A stretch of 64,000 bases of DNA, taken from contig OZ022509.1 in NCBI GenBank assembly GCA_963989385.1, positions 80,424,043-80,488,042 of the forward strand, read 5' to 3'. Shown in pieces: positions 22,855-34,259 of this stretch (position 1 is the stretch's first letter; each line of letters begins with the position of its first letter). The translations under genes were made by a program, and so were the position numbers. Origin of the DNA: Ctena decussata (Eukaryota; Mollusca; Bivalvia; Lucinida; Lucinidae). The notes below the pieces were generated by a model that worked only from the letters and a program-made list of their open reading frames with translations, had not been told where the DNA came from and did not search any database.

Positions 22855-23490
22855 ACAAGGGAGCGCACAAGTTTCACCTTTGATCCAAGAGATATGTTGT
22901 TATCTCTCCAAAATGGTTTCAGCTTGGTAAGAGCTGAAGTGGCTTGTGCAATCCTTGAGAGAAGCTCCTGTTTTGAGCCGTCATCTCAGACAATTGTTCC
23001 AAGGTATTTAAAGCTTGTTATGGTACCCAGCTTCTGCCATTTTACCTTGATCTCCCTATGGATGCCATCTGTGCTGTTCGTCATCAGTTTAGTCTTCTCA
23101 GCACTAATCTCCATCTTATACCTCGTGCAGGTTTGGTCGAGACTTTCAACTAGAGCTTCTAGTTCCTGCTCTTCTTCAGCTAGAAAAATGCTGAAGGGGG
23201 TGGGTGACAGAGGTCATCCTTGTGTTGCACCAATTCTTGTTCTGAACCATTCTCCTGTGCTGCCATTTATCAGGACTGCACTTGTAGCCTTGTCGTATAG
23301 CTGCTCAATGATGCGAACTAGATTTACACTGATATTGTTATTCCGCATGGTGGCCCATAAGGCTGCATGTCATGCCCTGTCAAAGGCTTTTTTTTAAAAT
23401 CAATGAAGACATGGTACAGATTCTGCTGATGTTGGAGTACTTTTCACACAGGATTCTAAGGTTGAAGATCTGTTCTGTGAGGTTATGGGA
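22855..23490 (-). pseudogene. LINE reverse-transcriptase fragment (family L, copy 1)
   Basis: Translating the minus strand in several frames gives, in order, RSTTEQIFNLRILCEKY-like sequence near 23490-23420, KAFDRAWHAALWATMRN near 23390-23330, IEQLYDKATSAVLINGS near 23310-23260, a segment like RIGATQG near 23230, and a stretch matching LDQTCTRYKMEISAEKTKLM near 23150-23080, then KLGTITSFKYLGTIVSDD near 23030-22990. These are the finger, palm and thumb parts of a non-LTR (LINE) reverse transcriptase. The FADD catalytic segment that should lie between is missing or deleted. It is internal only: both ends are truncated, and frameshifts break it into pieces. A second copy is at 58310-60010. Confidence 0.82.
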
Positions 23491-23790
23491 TAGAATATGG
23501 CTATGGGATAGAATAGAATAGAATAGAAAAAAATCGAGATAAACACGGGCAACGTAGTGGCATAGTTCAAAGACGGAATGGAGTGTAATTGAATGGGCTG
23601 ACGGGAATGATCTCCTTCTCATATTTCCTTGAGTTCGGAATGGCAGTCTTACAAGGAAAAAAAATTGCTCCCCTTTACGGGAGCAAACTCATTCCTTGTA
23701 AGAGTACCATCCAAGGCTCTGGGACCAAATTGTAGCCAATAAAACAAGATTATCTCACCCATTCCATTCCATTCCAGTTTTTAACCTTGT
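23491..23790. other. Simple repeats and spacer
   Basis: 23495-23530 is an ATAGA-type simple repeat (GGGATAGAATAGAATAGAAT), and 23757-23775 is CCATT repeated. No gene is seen. Confidence 0.55.
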
Positions 23791-23890
23791 TTAGGAGCCC
23801 CGGTAGCTCGCTTAATCGCTGGACTGCTGAGCTAGCGCCCAGAGTGCGAGCCCCGCGCGAGACGAAATCTTCTCAACCGCAAACGGGATT
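23791..23890 (+). mobile_element. Weak tRNA-like SINE head
   Basis: AGGAGCCCCGGTAGCTCGCT followed by GAGTGCGAGCCCC resembles a decayed A box and B box about 45 bp apart. No body or tail is recognised. The call rests only on these two boxes. Confidence 0.35.
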
Positions 23891-25574
23891 CAATTGTAAC
23901 AGCCTTTCATGATCAACCTCTGGTCGTCCTGATATGAATGAAATACTGTTAAAAGGATGTAAAATCGCTAGTCATCCAACCATTGATTTGAACTAGTTTG
24001 CTTTCTGAAAAGACCACGATTCATCAAGTGACATTCTGTACTCTTACAGTAAATGCAGGCGAACTAGAAACTGGGTTTTTCACATCTTTACCTTCCTCAA
24101 TGTATTCATTATTCACAAAACAATAGTCCTTTGAACAATGCGAGCAAAGTTCAAGTGATATTGGTCACGTCTGATATGTTAAGGTGACTGTAAACACTTC
24201 CAGGGATGCAACTCTTATTTAGAAGATTTTGTCTCACATTTTATTGGAGGCTTCCTCTAAATCATAGACGTCTTTCTCTTAAGTATAGCCAACATCCCCT
24301 TCCCCCTCGTTTAAGAAGGGTTTCGTCTTCCAGGCAACCCGACAGAAATCAATTACAGTTGTTGATCTTTGACAGAAAAAAACCCACACAATTTAAATCT
24401 CGACAGAGGCACGTAAATGTCAAGTGGAGTGGAATCTTTATAATTTGAATCGATTGTTTTTCCCTATGAAATGTCTCTTTGTATTTTAAAGCATCATTGT
24501 TTGATAAGTGTAATTTATGACTAACGTAACCATGTCAATGCACGCGGTGTCAGGTTGTCTTAGTTTCCTGTAGGCATTCTTTCTTTGCAATTTACTTCAG
24601 ATGGGTTTATCAAAATGAAATTCCAACCTGTATTTTATTTGCAAACTTGTTTACAATCAATACTATACCCCTCTAACACACTGGAAGCATCAAATGTGAC
24701 AATAAATGGCTCAACAAAAGAGAGAAAAAAAGTTATGTGTCTGTCGTGATGGCTGTTTCAATGGGAGAAACTTACTGAGATTTTAAAGCATAAACGAAAC
24801 AAAAAGAGAGTATTTCGGTATTAGATAGATTTTCATTTTACTCATGAACACCAAAAGTGGTATTTTTACTCGTGGCTCCCCACCTGTGAAAATACTGGTT
24901 TTCGTGTGCATCCGGCGAAATCACAAACTGGACAAGTCAAATATCTACTATATCATATCTGTTATCAGATGTTATCTGATGAATTAGTTCATACATCCCG
25001 GTAAACTCGTGACGTTTGCACAACGTTAAATCAACATCCCAGACTTTTGAACAACGTGAGTAGACGTTTTTACAACGTCGCGCGATCACAGTGATATTTT
25101 GCAATGCATCCCATCACTAAAAGTTAAGTTTCGTTCATACAGGCAAAGTTTCAGTGTGAAAGTGGGTCTGGTATAGAGAAATATGCTCTTGTGAATCAAA
25201 ATATGTCATATTTTGATTGCCAAATTTATATGGTCAAGTTTATTTGACAAACAAAATTTGTACGTGTAATCAGAAAATAGGTCACAGAAGAATTAAAAGA
25301 GAAACTATGGCCTTGGTGATCCCTACAATGTGGCGGTTTCTAAACTAATTTCCGATTCGATGGCCTCAGCCGAAGCTTACTTAAGCCTTCAAACCAGCTC
25401 TGGCCGCATAGTCTGCAAAAGATATATGCTAAGTACGTTTCGGTAAATTCAGGTTCGATTCGGTGTTTTGAGCGTTTCGGTTATTCTATGGGCCGCATTT
25501 GTGTGTGTGTGTGTTTGGGGGGGGGGGGGGGGGCATAGTGGCCAGTAAAAACAGATTTTTTTTCGGAAATTTAA
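23891..25574. other. Unassigned region
   Basis: No supportable gene over about 1.7 kb. 25501-25533 is (GT)n followed by a G tract. The short frame at 24206-24448 has no family resemblance. Confidence 0.45.
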
Positions 25575-25890
25575 CATAGACCTTATACGTGATTTGTTTG
25601 TTTGTTTGTTTCCGATGATGTTTCATTGATGGGTTAGAAAACCTTCATGCGACCAAACAGCTAGCTGAATGTTTGGAACCACTGCAGAAGCAGAGGGCGA
25701 AGTTTGGTGCCAGTAAAACATGTTTAACCCCCCGCCCCCCGCCCCCCGCCCTCCAGTAATCTTTTGCTGACCGTTCCAAAGCGGTTCTTCTATTGTGGTT
25801 CCTTGATGTTACTTTTGCTATGTCCGCTTGTCTATGTTCTTTGGCGGTTTGGTCACCTTGTTTGCTTCTCATTGAGGGTCTCAATGGGGT
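25575..25890 (+). mobile_element. Retroelement 3' tail, family C, copy C1
   Basis: GATGTTTCATTGATGGGTTAG, CATGCGACCAAACAGCTAGC, AACCACTGCAGAAGCAGAGG, AAAACATGTTTAACCCCCCG and GCTGACCGTTCCAAAGCGGT are all in the same order as in the family A tail at 36720-36870, but diverged. A minus-strand sister is at 55370-56280. No coding part is left. The C tract at 25728-25752 lies where the A copies have a short C run. Confidence 0.75.
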
Positions 25891-25904
25891 TTACAGATTA
25901 GCGA

Positions 25905-26080
25905 ATTTTTGCCCAAAAAATACCGATTAGTGAAATTTGAGAGGATATTTTACCGGTTAGCGGCGTCGCCTGTGCTAAGTGATTAACGGAATCGGCCGGA
26001 AACTATACTGATTAGCGAAATTTGAGTGAAAAAATTACCGGTTAGCGGCGTCGCATGAAATTAGCGGCTACCGGAATTCG
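25905..26080. repeat. Two-unit direct repeat
   Basis: CCGATTAGTGAAATTTGAGA...TTACCGGTTAGCGGCGTCGC (25922-25970) recurs at 26010-26055, about 87 bp on. Related GATTAGCGAA words sit between. Confidence 0.65.
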
Positions 26081-26650
26081 AGAAAAATCGTTATTAGTCC
26101 ACTCAAATTTAATGTTCAGTGATGAAATTCAATAAAGTAACATTAATGATCTTCACTTCTAAGAAAAGTTGAGTGACATGCATTACCAGTAAACCTGTTT
26201 GTCTCTATAAACATGCAACTTTTATATGTGTAGCAAATAGGGATGCATATGAAATAAGGCATTCATGAAATCGACTGCATAATATATGTACAATTACAAA
26301 TTTTTGGTGGTGATAGTTATGACCCATAGCTCGAAAACGAACCCATGTACACGTACTTCCAGTTTTCTTTTTAGATTTGTAATGAACTTATATATGACAC
26401 GTTTAAACAAAGTCTATGGTGAGGATTTTTGGTCTTTCTCGGGACAAGTGTGCCCATTTACTTTTACGGTTTTGTCTCACAAATATTAAAACCGCGGTTG
26501 CGTCTCCTGTCAGTAACTTATCCACATTAGTTTAACAAGCCTATGCAAAAAAATATGTACTTCTGTTGTGGTATTTCCACTATATTGAATGCTACAAATG
26601 ATGATTGAATTGTATATTTTTTTTATTAAAACAGATTTGGTGTTGTTAAG
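26081..26650. other. Unassigned AT-rich spacer
   Basis: No gene, RNA or repeat recognised. Confidence 0.4.
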
Positions 26651-26654
26651 AGAC

Positions 26655-27445
26655 TAAACGAATTCACATTCAACAAAAGACTTCAATCACGGTTGACAAC
26701 TTTGCTGTCCTCTTTAATTGCACGCCGGTGGGTCGGGGTTCAGACTCTGTGATAGCCCCTACATAAAGCTATATATTAGTTGTTTGGGGCCGGGTGTTTG
26801 TCTGTTTCTTGGCCAACCGGGGTTCAACTGGTGGTCTTCTTTTGCTCCAGTACTCCAGTGGTGTTGCTGACGCCCCAGGGATCTCCGGGTGTCTCAACAC
26901 GTTTTGGCTGTCGAGTCCTCATCCTTGCTTCATCAAGGTCTTTTCTTGATCTTAATTGTTGACCGTGATGACTCTCTGATGAGTTAGGGGACCTCCATAC
27001 GAACCGAACTACTAACTAATTGTGTGCACCGCAGCGGAGGGTGAGGGTGAAGGTTTGGGCCCAGAAAAAACCGGTTTAAACCCCCAGTAGTTATTACTGA
27101 CCGTCCCAAGGCGGTACTTTTGTTGCGGTTGCATTTGTTTTATGTTCGGTGCTGTTTAATTTATTGTGTTCTCAGTTTATTTCTTCTATCATAAAAATAG
27201 AAAATAGGTAAAAATAATTGTTAAATGTTTTTTATATAATTTGCTTAGTCCGTTGTAACCCGTCTGTTGGTCTAAATTATTTAGTTCAATAAAGATAGCT
27301 GAGTTGCCATCTATTTGGGAAAGAGCTGCTGACTCGGCTTATCACTTGTAATTTATTGTTTGTTGGGATGTCTTTGTCAATCTTTCCCTTTGATGTTGGG
27401 GATAGGGTTTGGGATCTGATTCAGTCAGTTCCTGAAGTGCAGCTA
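26655..27445 (+). mobile_element. Retroelement 3' tail, family B, copy B1
   Basis: The left part (26690-26770), ATCACGGTTGACAACTTTGC, TCTTTAATTGCACGCCGGTG and CTCTGTGATAGCCCC, matches the end of the family A reverse transcriptase (36428-36500) with the reading frame still partly readable. The remainder follows the family A 3' untranslated order but diverged (TGATGAGTTAGGGGACCTCC; ACCGTCCCAAGGCGGTACTT). It ends TCTGATTCAGTCAGTTCCTGAA near 27438. It is 5' truncated and non-coding. Confidence 0.8.
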
Positions 27446-27454
27446 CTCTTTAAA

Positions 27455-27546
27455 TTTTCATGAAGAAATAGTGTATCCCTCGAAAACCTCAGTTTTACCG
27501 GCAAAAAGTGAGGTTCGAGGGAGTAAAACTTACGTAGGCATGAAAA
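27455..27546. repeat. Small foldback element
   Basis: Outer ends TTTTCATG and CATGAAAA are inverted. The core CCCTCGAAAACCTCA (27477-27491) pairs with TGAGGTTCGAGGG (27509-27521) with one bulge. It is located immediately after the B1 tail. Confidence 0.7.
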
Positions 27547-27563
27547 TGTAATGTGATTCTAGG

Positions 27564-27838
27564 GGTAAGGTAAAGGATTCCCATAGCCTAATAGCCGTAG
27601 GGGCAGTGGGGTTAGAGACCCACTGTATCTTGGGCACAGCTAATGAAAGGCGGAGCCCATCTCTCTCCTTTCGCTGCCTTATCCTTCCCTAACTCGAAAA
27701 AATGTACCCATTTACTGCTGGGTTGACAGAGAGAGTTTTCCAGTCGTCAGTTGGCGACGGCAAGCCGCGAACTCACGACGCTCCGGCGACTTTCTGCACA
27801 ATAGCCGAGCCACTCTAACCATTAGGCTACTGCGCCAA
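27564..27838 (-). mobile_element. tRNA-related SINE (family 3), minus orientation
   Basis: The complement begins TTGGCGCAGTAGCCTAATGG (A box) with GTGAGTTCGCGGC (B-box region) downstream. The 3' portion runs through GCAGCGAAAGGAGAGAGATG to CTATTAGGCTATGGGAATCC. About 275 bp. A fragment of the body is at 40584-40632 in the other orientation. Confidence 0.7.
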
Positions 27839-27876
27839 GGGTTACATGATGTCAGAATACACTTTTAATATAGTTA

Positions 27877-28115
27877 TGATACTCAGGTGGCTCGATGGGG
27901 GACGCCTGCGCTTCTTCCGGTAGGCGTCTCTTACCTGATGTCCGCAGCTGTTGTGTCTCGCAGAATGCGTCAGTAAGTGTGGCTCGGAAAGGGCTGCATA
28001 TTGCCTGCCTATTGATTTGCCCATCACCTTTTTCTTTCACACTTTTGGGGTTTAGCTACACTGAAGAAGTTAAATACAGAAACACGCGTCTGTCGCACTA
28101 AAATTGGTATAGTTA
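27877..28115. repeat. Dispersed repeat U, copy 1
   Basis: ACGCCTGCGCTTCTTCCGGT through GTGTGGCTCGGAAAGGGCTG to CACTAAAATTGGTATAGTTA. A second copy at 34020-34255 matches nearly base for base, and its last 50 bp recur at 61185-61240. On the minus strand both copies read an ATG-started frame of 60 to 100 codons, but the frames differ after indels, so I treat it as non-coding mobile DNA of unknown class. Confidence 0.75.
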
Positions 28116-28689
28116 CATTTATATTAAATTCACTTGGTCGATATCGCTGCTGGTGGACAATTTGTCCCCGAGGATATCATCAACCCAGTTAGTGTTTCAG
28201 TATTGATTCTGGTTCTTTAGCTTTAGGATCACTACTTAAATACTGATTTAAAGTAACCTTATTAACTTATATCAGGAAGTTAATTCTAAATTTGTCTAAA
28301 ACTAAGACTGATTTTCGAAGCGACATGATTGATTGATATTTCGATATCGAAGATCAGCATTACATGATAAAACAATGGGATATTAAAAATACATGTAAAA
28401 CATACACATTTAAAATATCTCACATTTGAATGTACCATGGCTTGCCAATCAATACCAAGGATAACACAAAAAAGAGAAAGTGGTTTCTTTTATTGCCATT
28501 GTGGTCCTTAAGGATTGATTGCAAGTCACAGTGAGGCACAAAATCATAAAATGGTAGACCTTTAAAACCTAAAACTGACCATTAAAATACAAGGAAAGAA
28601 CGATAAAACATTAAATATATACGCTAGAAACCATTAGGAATGCAATAACATCAAGTCTAATACTCGTCAAATTTTGATACTGTTAGATC
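28116..28689. other. Unassigned AT-rich spacer
   Basis: No gene, RNA or repeat recognised. Confidence 0.4.
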
Positions 28690-29605
28690 TAATAAATATT
28701 CTTAAACCGCCCTTTTAAAATTATGAAAACCTTGTATTTCTTTTACACTATTTGGGAGACTATTCCACAGAATACAACCATTGTACGCAAAAGACTTCTT
28801 GCCAAAACCTTTCACTTTAGAAATTGAAAAACATCCATATTTTTGAAACCTAGTTGCATATGAATAGACAGAAGCTGCTGGAACAAAATGCTCACTCATG
28901 TAATTAGCAGATTTCCCAGATTTAATTTTAAAAACATGGTTCAGGACTATCTGATCAACCCTTCGTGAAACTGGTAACCAACCAAGAAATTTGAATTCAT
29001 CAGACCCTACATGCGACCTTAGATCCATTTTTAAAACAAACCTGATAAGTTTATTTTGTGTTATTTGAAGTCTGTTTTTCATCATTTTGGATAATCCAAT
29101 ATACCAGAAAGAGCAGGCGTAATCAAAATGACACTGTATAAGGGGCATAACCAGACCTTTTTTGTATGCAGATTTAAAAATTTTTGTTTCCTATATAAAA
29201 ACTGCAGTCTAGTGTTAGCTTTCTGCAGAACTGAATTTACCATGTTCTCGCCTGTCAGAGTTTGTTCCAAAATAGCTCCAAGGTATTAAACAGTGTCCTT
29301 AGGCTCAATATTACTGCCTTTACATTTAATTTTCAAATTTGACTTTGACCTCAGCCTCGGTTTAGAACCAAATAAAATTGACTCGGTCTTACCCAAGTGT
29401 AACGATAACTTGTTATCAATCACTCAGTCACTAATGACCTCAAGCTCACTCTGAAGTGAGGTCTCGACTGTAGATATATTTTTGTCTGCTACCAATATTG
29501 CCGAGTCATCTGCATATAAAAGAAGCTTGTTTTCAATTGCACCAGACATGTCATTCACGTAGATTAAAAACAGCAAATTTCCAAGTATTGACCCTTGTGG
29601 TCGCA
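28690..29605 (-). pseudogene. CR1-like LINE reverse transcriptase relic
   Basis: Read on the minus strand from 29605 downwards. PQGSILGNLLFLIYVNDM carries the RT motif with PQGS, followed by LLLYADDSAIL with the catalytic YADD box (29530-29510), then the thumb and C-terminal region HFDYACSFWYIGL, LGWLPVSRRVD, and WNSLPNSVKEIQGF, ending near 28702. TGA at about 29427 replaces a tryptophan codon position, TAA occurs at about 29287, and a frameshift lies near 29145-29160. The 5' end (endonuclease and first half of RT) is gone; the match stops at about 29606. Known role of intact relatives: target-primed reverse transcription by a LINE of the CR1/L2 group. The clade is a judgement from memory of the C-terminal wording. 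Confidence 0.83.
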
Positions 29606-30331
29606 TCTAATCGCAGCACATGAAGATAAAAGTTCCAGTTACATCCACAAGTTGTTGCCGTTCAGAAATGAATCTTACAGTTGGAACGCAGACTCATCAC
29701 ATTTGAGTAATTCATTTTCTGAACGGTCGTCTACGCACAAAGAAATAATCCCTAACAAAATGGCGGCGAAAATTCAGTAAAAATTGCACCTAATTATGCC
29801 ACTTGTTATTGTTACTACGATGACTGACACTACTGGGAACACGAATCAGGGAAATATTTTGGCTATTATTGTGACCGTGAAATCATTTCAAGCCCCCGCT
29901 GAACTTCCTTAAATAGAAAATAATGGACACAATCTGATGCACCCAGTTCGTATAAACCGAAGACCCCTAAACCCTACGATAGATTATTTTGCAAAGAAAA
30001 TTGTCCCACAAACCGATTTCAAGGACATTGTAAAATTTTCGTGGCTGGGATGCTTGTCGTCCTTATTGTAGTCTAATATATCGGGAGAAGGTCTGATGAC
30101 GAAGAAATCAATCAATATTGGACGGTGGAAATTCCAAACGGGTGATAGCGTTGAAGGTTGTGTATGATGATCATCTTTGGCGTAACAATAGTTTTTGCTT
30201 TCTCAAACTATTAAACATTAAAGGAAGGAAGAGTAGAATTAATCACAGTACAATGTAAGTGTCTACTTGTTTCTATAAATACGATTTTGAGAGCTGACAA
30301 CCACGCCTTCAACCCCAGCCACCCCACCCAC
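29606..30331. other. Unassigned region
   Basis: No gene recognised. The 61-codon frame at 29595 is unsupported. Confidence 0.4.
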
Positions 30332-30423
30332 AGGGGCTTGTGTCACACTTTATTCAGGCTGCAGTCATATGTGTATGTATTGGCTATGACTGCAGCCTGA
30401 AAAAAGTGTGATACAAGCCCCTA
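30332..30423. repeat. 92-bp inverted repeat with 36-bp arms
   Basis: AGGGGCTTGTGTCACACTTT continuing ATTCAGGCTGCAGTCATA pairs with TATGACTGCAGCCTGA and AAAAAGTGTGATACAAGCCCCT across a short AT-rich loop. There are very few mismatches. It is a foldback element or transposon remnant. Confidence 0.88.
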
Positions 30424-31041
30424 TGATCCCATCCCCTCAGCACACACTCTTGCGCATGCCCTCCCCAACCCGGCGAGACAGTCAAACCTCGAACAACCAG
30501 CTGAGCTACAACTGCATAATTATATGTCATTGTTTCAGACTGCATTCTGTGAGATTTGAACACGTTTTACTAAAATTTAGTGAGATTGATTCGATAACAT
30601 GATGATCACAAGTTGACGGCTAACTGCTAGAGCCTGCACTTTTGGTGGGTAGGTATGCCAATTTGTTTGCAGCTGCCTGCCTCCCACCAAATCCTCCCTT
30701 CCAAGCCCCTCACCCCCCCCCCCCCCCCCCCCCCATCCCCACCCAACACACACACCAAAAGATTTGGTCATTTTGGACAGCCTTTTTTTTAAAAAAAAAA
30801 AATGCAAATCTACGGTGATCAACCTGCATAGAAAGACAAACAGGTCTGACCAAACAGTGTAGACCCAGGAGCAGTCTGATCTGGGTCTGCACTTTTTGCC
30901 TTAATACCTGCACATTTTGGGGGTGAAATAGATATGTTCAAAATGTAGGATGCTGTTATCTTAGTATCATTAGTGTAACTATGTGTGACATTTTATGTAG
31001 TACTATTATTTATTTTTGTTGTTTTCATAGTTTGCAGTGAT
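30424..31041. other. Unassigned region with C tract and A run
   Basis: 30712-30734 is a C tract, and 30782-30801 is T/A rich. 30630-30680 has a fragment related to the neighbouring MITE (GGTGGGTAGGTATGCCAATT). The minus-strand frames crossing the C tract are glycine-rich artefacts. Confidence 0.5.
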
Positions 31042-31359
31042 TAAAAAAGCCTACCTACCTACCCTCCACAAAATCCTAGTTAATAGGCAACTGCAAACAA
31101 AATATTTTTATGCTTGGCCTGGGGCTTAGATGGGAGGGGGCGAGGGGGACATGAAGAAATATATATTCTATAGAATTAAATGCCAAAAGTTATGTTTTAG
31201 CTTGAATCTCATACAAAAATAATATGCTTATATTGAAGTTATATAGCAATAGAAATGATACCATAAACTGAATTTATATTGCCTGGGCCATGCTAAAAAG
31301 ATTGGTTTGCTGCTTCCTACTGGGAGGTTTTAGAGTTGGGTAGGTAGGTAGCTTTTTTA
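31042..31359. mobile_element. MITE with TAAAAAAGCCTACCTACC ends
   Basis: TAAAAAAGCCTACCTACCTA at the left pairs with TAGGTAGGTAGCTTTTTTA at the right. The similarity continues inwards for some 75 bp (GCAAACAAAATATTTTTATG versus the complement of CATGCTAAAAAGATTGGTTT). The element is 318 bp and has no ORF. A second, partial copy appears near 30630. Confidence 0.78.
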
Positions 31360-33850
31360 TGCATATGCATAATACTATTGAACAAGTTGTATTGAATACC
31401 AGATTACAAGCTTTTTCTAATAGTTTTTAGTCAAGTTTCTAGTCGAAATAGTGTCAGAAAAAGATGAAGAAATCATCATTTATACAAGAGTTAGAGCTGA
31501 AACATAAGAATGATAAGATATAGGCATTTTGCTCAGTAGGCAGTAATGAAAAGCAAAAATAAAAAAATCATAAACCTGTTGTGCCCTCTCATTAGAAGCA
31601 CCTCCGCAAGATCATAGATGGTTCTAATAATGGATCACATCAAATGTCTCTATGGTTGAATAAGACAGAATTCCCCAAATTGCTATCATGCCCCAGCTGA
31701 GTCTTTGTAAAATCATATCATAAAACCATCACTTGTGGAAATGTGGAAATGTCTCCAGATTTTGTTTTCTTATTATGTACATATGTTTTAATTTATTTTG
31801 GATATTTATTTATTTATACTTATAGGGAAAACACTGAAAGGCAAGGTCAGACTGATGTGAATATATTTATTAAATCAGAGTTTTATATATTTACAATACC
31901 TATATAGTAGAAATTTGTTCATATGAAATTTGTGGAAATTTTTATCTTATTTTTGATCAAAAGCAACTGTGATGAGACACCACAACATAGAAATGTACAT
32001 TTTACTTGAAGAGAAATGATAAAGAAAAAGTTTATTTTGGTTCACCAAATATTGGCCCATTATTTATCTTACCATTATAACTAAATGTAAGAGAATGGAT
32101 TACAATACCTGAGCCTTTCCCACATATTTAATCAAGTTTTCTGGTTTGCTGGACAGCTGTGTTTTTTTTTTGTTAGTTTGACTCAGAATCATATTAGAGA
32201 ACACATCTCATTTAAAACTAAAATTTGTGAGAAATTTCTCCATTCTCAATGAAAAGTTAAGGTACCATTAATTACTAAATTTAGTAAATTATATAATTTT
32301 TGCATGAGATTTGCCCCTACAGATAGAGTTCCATGAGATTTTTGGCAACAGTTAGAGCCAATCCCTCAACAGATCACTGAGAATATAAACACACTGTGGC
32401 ATTTTAATTTATGAACCAAGGGCATCGCAAAGCTGACAGCCTCCTACCCCCCCCCCCCCTCCCCACCTCCCCCACCTGATGAGCTAGTATTTGCCAAACG
32501 GGCATTTCATAATAAATGTGTATGTTGTAACCCCTCATTAGAACTCCTCATTAAGGTAATTCTACACAGGGCCAAAACATATGTTATAAAAGATAAATAT
32601 TGCAATTTTGAACCCCTGAACCTCATTTTACAGTAAATATGCTGCTTCTCAATTTTGGCTGAAGTTGTAAAGGAGTGTATACGTGTGTATGGCCAGTCAT
32701 TTTCTTAGCTTAAAGTGGAAACCAAATCTCTATTGCTGCAATCGTCCTAACACTTTTAACACCTGACAGTGTGTCGAAATTGCTGGGAAAATCAATACAC
32801 TAACCCTGATTAGACTGCTTGTTTTGGAAGTAGTCTTACCCAGGACTACACTGCACTTTTTAATCAAAGATTAAGTCATTGCAGCTTTGCAAGTATTTGT
32901 TAATGTTAAACATGTATTATCTTTTGCTTCCTTTTTCATGAAAAAGAAATGTTAAAAGTTGTGTGTGTGGGAGGGGAGTATAGGGGGGGGGGGGGCAAGT
33001 GGCCTTAAGTATGGCAAGGTGATCGTGTGAGTTGAAGGAGTGGCTTTGAAAGATTGGCACGTGCAGGATTAATTGGATGTCAAAATTACTTTTTTCTACC
33101 AGTCCCTCTGATTTGAACCACAATGTAACGGTCTTAATAACTTATAAGCAAGTAAATGCGAAGGCTGAAACAGTTGACGCAGTTATGTTATTGCGTCACA
33201 ACTGCCATAAATCGATCGATTTGTTTACTATGGTGTTGGCTACTGATCAGAATTCTTTTCTCAGTCATTCTGAATAAAGTATAGAAAAAAAATAAATTGT
33301 TGTATATTGAATTACAAGATGCGTTCCTCTTCGTGTGTCGGATTTTAGGATTTAAGAACATTTCCGTAATATTTGAATTTATTACAGATTATTTTGATGT
33401 TAGACAAACTGTCTAACATCCATCGCTATCGATCAGGTAAAGAATCCGCCATTTTTTTTTTGAGAAAATGCATAAGGCACCTTAACATTATTTTGCAAAG
33501 TAAATTGTCCCACACACCGAATGACTTAATTTTTTACATGGAGATAGGGCAGACACCATGGTTTTTCATGGCATATGTCCGCCGACGGGAGAAAGTCGAT
33601 TTATTTTGAAAATTGCTGTTGAAGTTGGCGGATAAGAGTAGTCTTTACATGATCACGTAAAACGTTCGATTGCCGAATATCTCGGTGTTTCGTTCTGCTC
33701 TTAAAGGCATAAAGAATTAAATTAAGATGTAAGGATTAAAACCGTATATTATTTTCGGCTGTGTGTAGTTTGATTCGCCGACAAAGCATCACTGAAATTG
33801 CGACACGTTCGTCGATTGAATCTGAGTCTCAGAAATTTAGAATGTTTTTT
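31360..33850. other. Unassigned AT-rich region
   Basis: About 2.5 kb with no supportable gene or RNA. There are small C and G tracts at 32449-32465 and 32982-32994. 32530-32560 has GTAACCCCTCATTAGAACTC, related to the 17.5-kb palindrome wording. The frames at 33077 and 33373 do not resemble known families. Confidence 0.45.
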
Positions 33851-34019
33851 TCGTTGCTATCTGTATAAAGATATCACTCCGCCATGGATACGCGTTCCCA
33901 CTGTTAAGCGGAGTTTGGCTTCCATTCTTTTGGACTGTTTTGGCTTATTGTAGGTTCTTGCTGCATCGATCATCTTCTTCCTGATGCCCTTGTCTGTCTC
34001 GTTTCTCGAGACACAGGGT

Positions 34020-34255
34020 TTGAGGTGGCTCGGTCGGGGACGCCTGCGCTCCTTCCAGTAGGCGTCTCTTACCTGATATGATGTCTGCAGCTGCTGTGTC
34101 TCGCGGAATGCGTCAGTAAGTGTGGCTCGGAGAGGGCTGCACGTTGCCTGCCTAGACCTGCCCATCACCTTTTTGTTTCACACTTTTGGGGTTTAGCGAC
34201 ACTGAAGAAGATAAATACAGAAACGCGCGTCTATCGCACTAAAATTGGTATAGTT
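34020..34255. repeat. Dispersed repeat U, copy 2
   Basis: GGTGGCTCGGTCGGGGACGC through CACTAAAATTGGTATAGTTA matches 27877-28115 closely; about 4 bp longer at ACCTGATATGATGTC. It lies just upstream of the family A retroelement, but copy 1 does not, so a structural link is not proved. Confidence 0.75.
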
Positions 34256-34259
34256 ATAG

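Noticed and set aside
33857..34168. 103-codon minus frame in repeat U
   Set aside because: The sister copy at 27842-28040 shifts frame within the homologous part, so coding constraint is absent.
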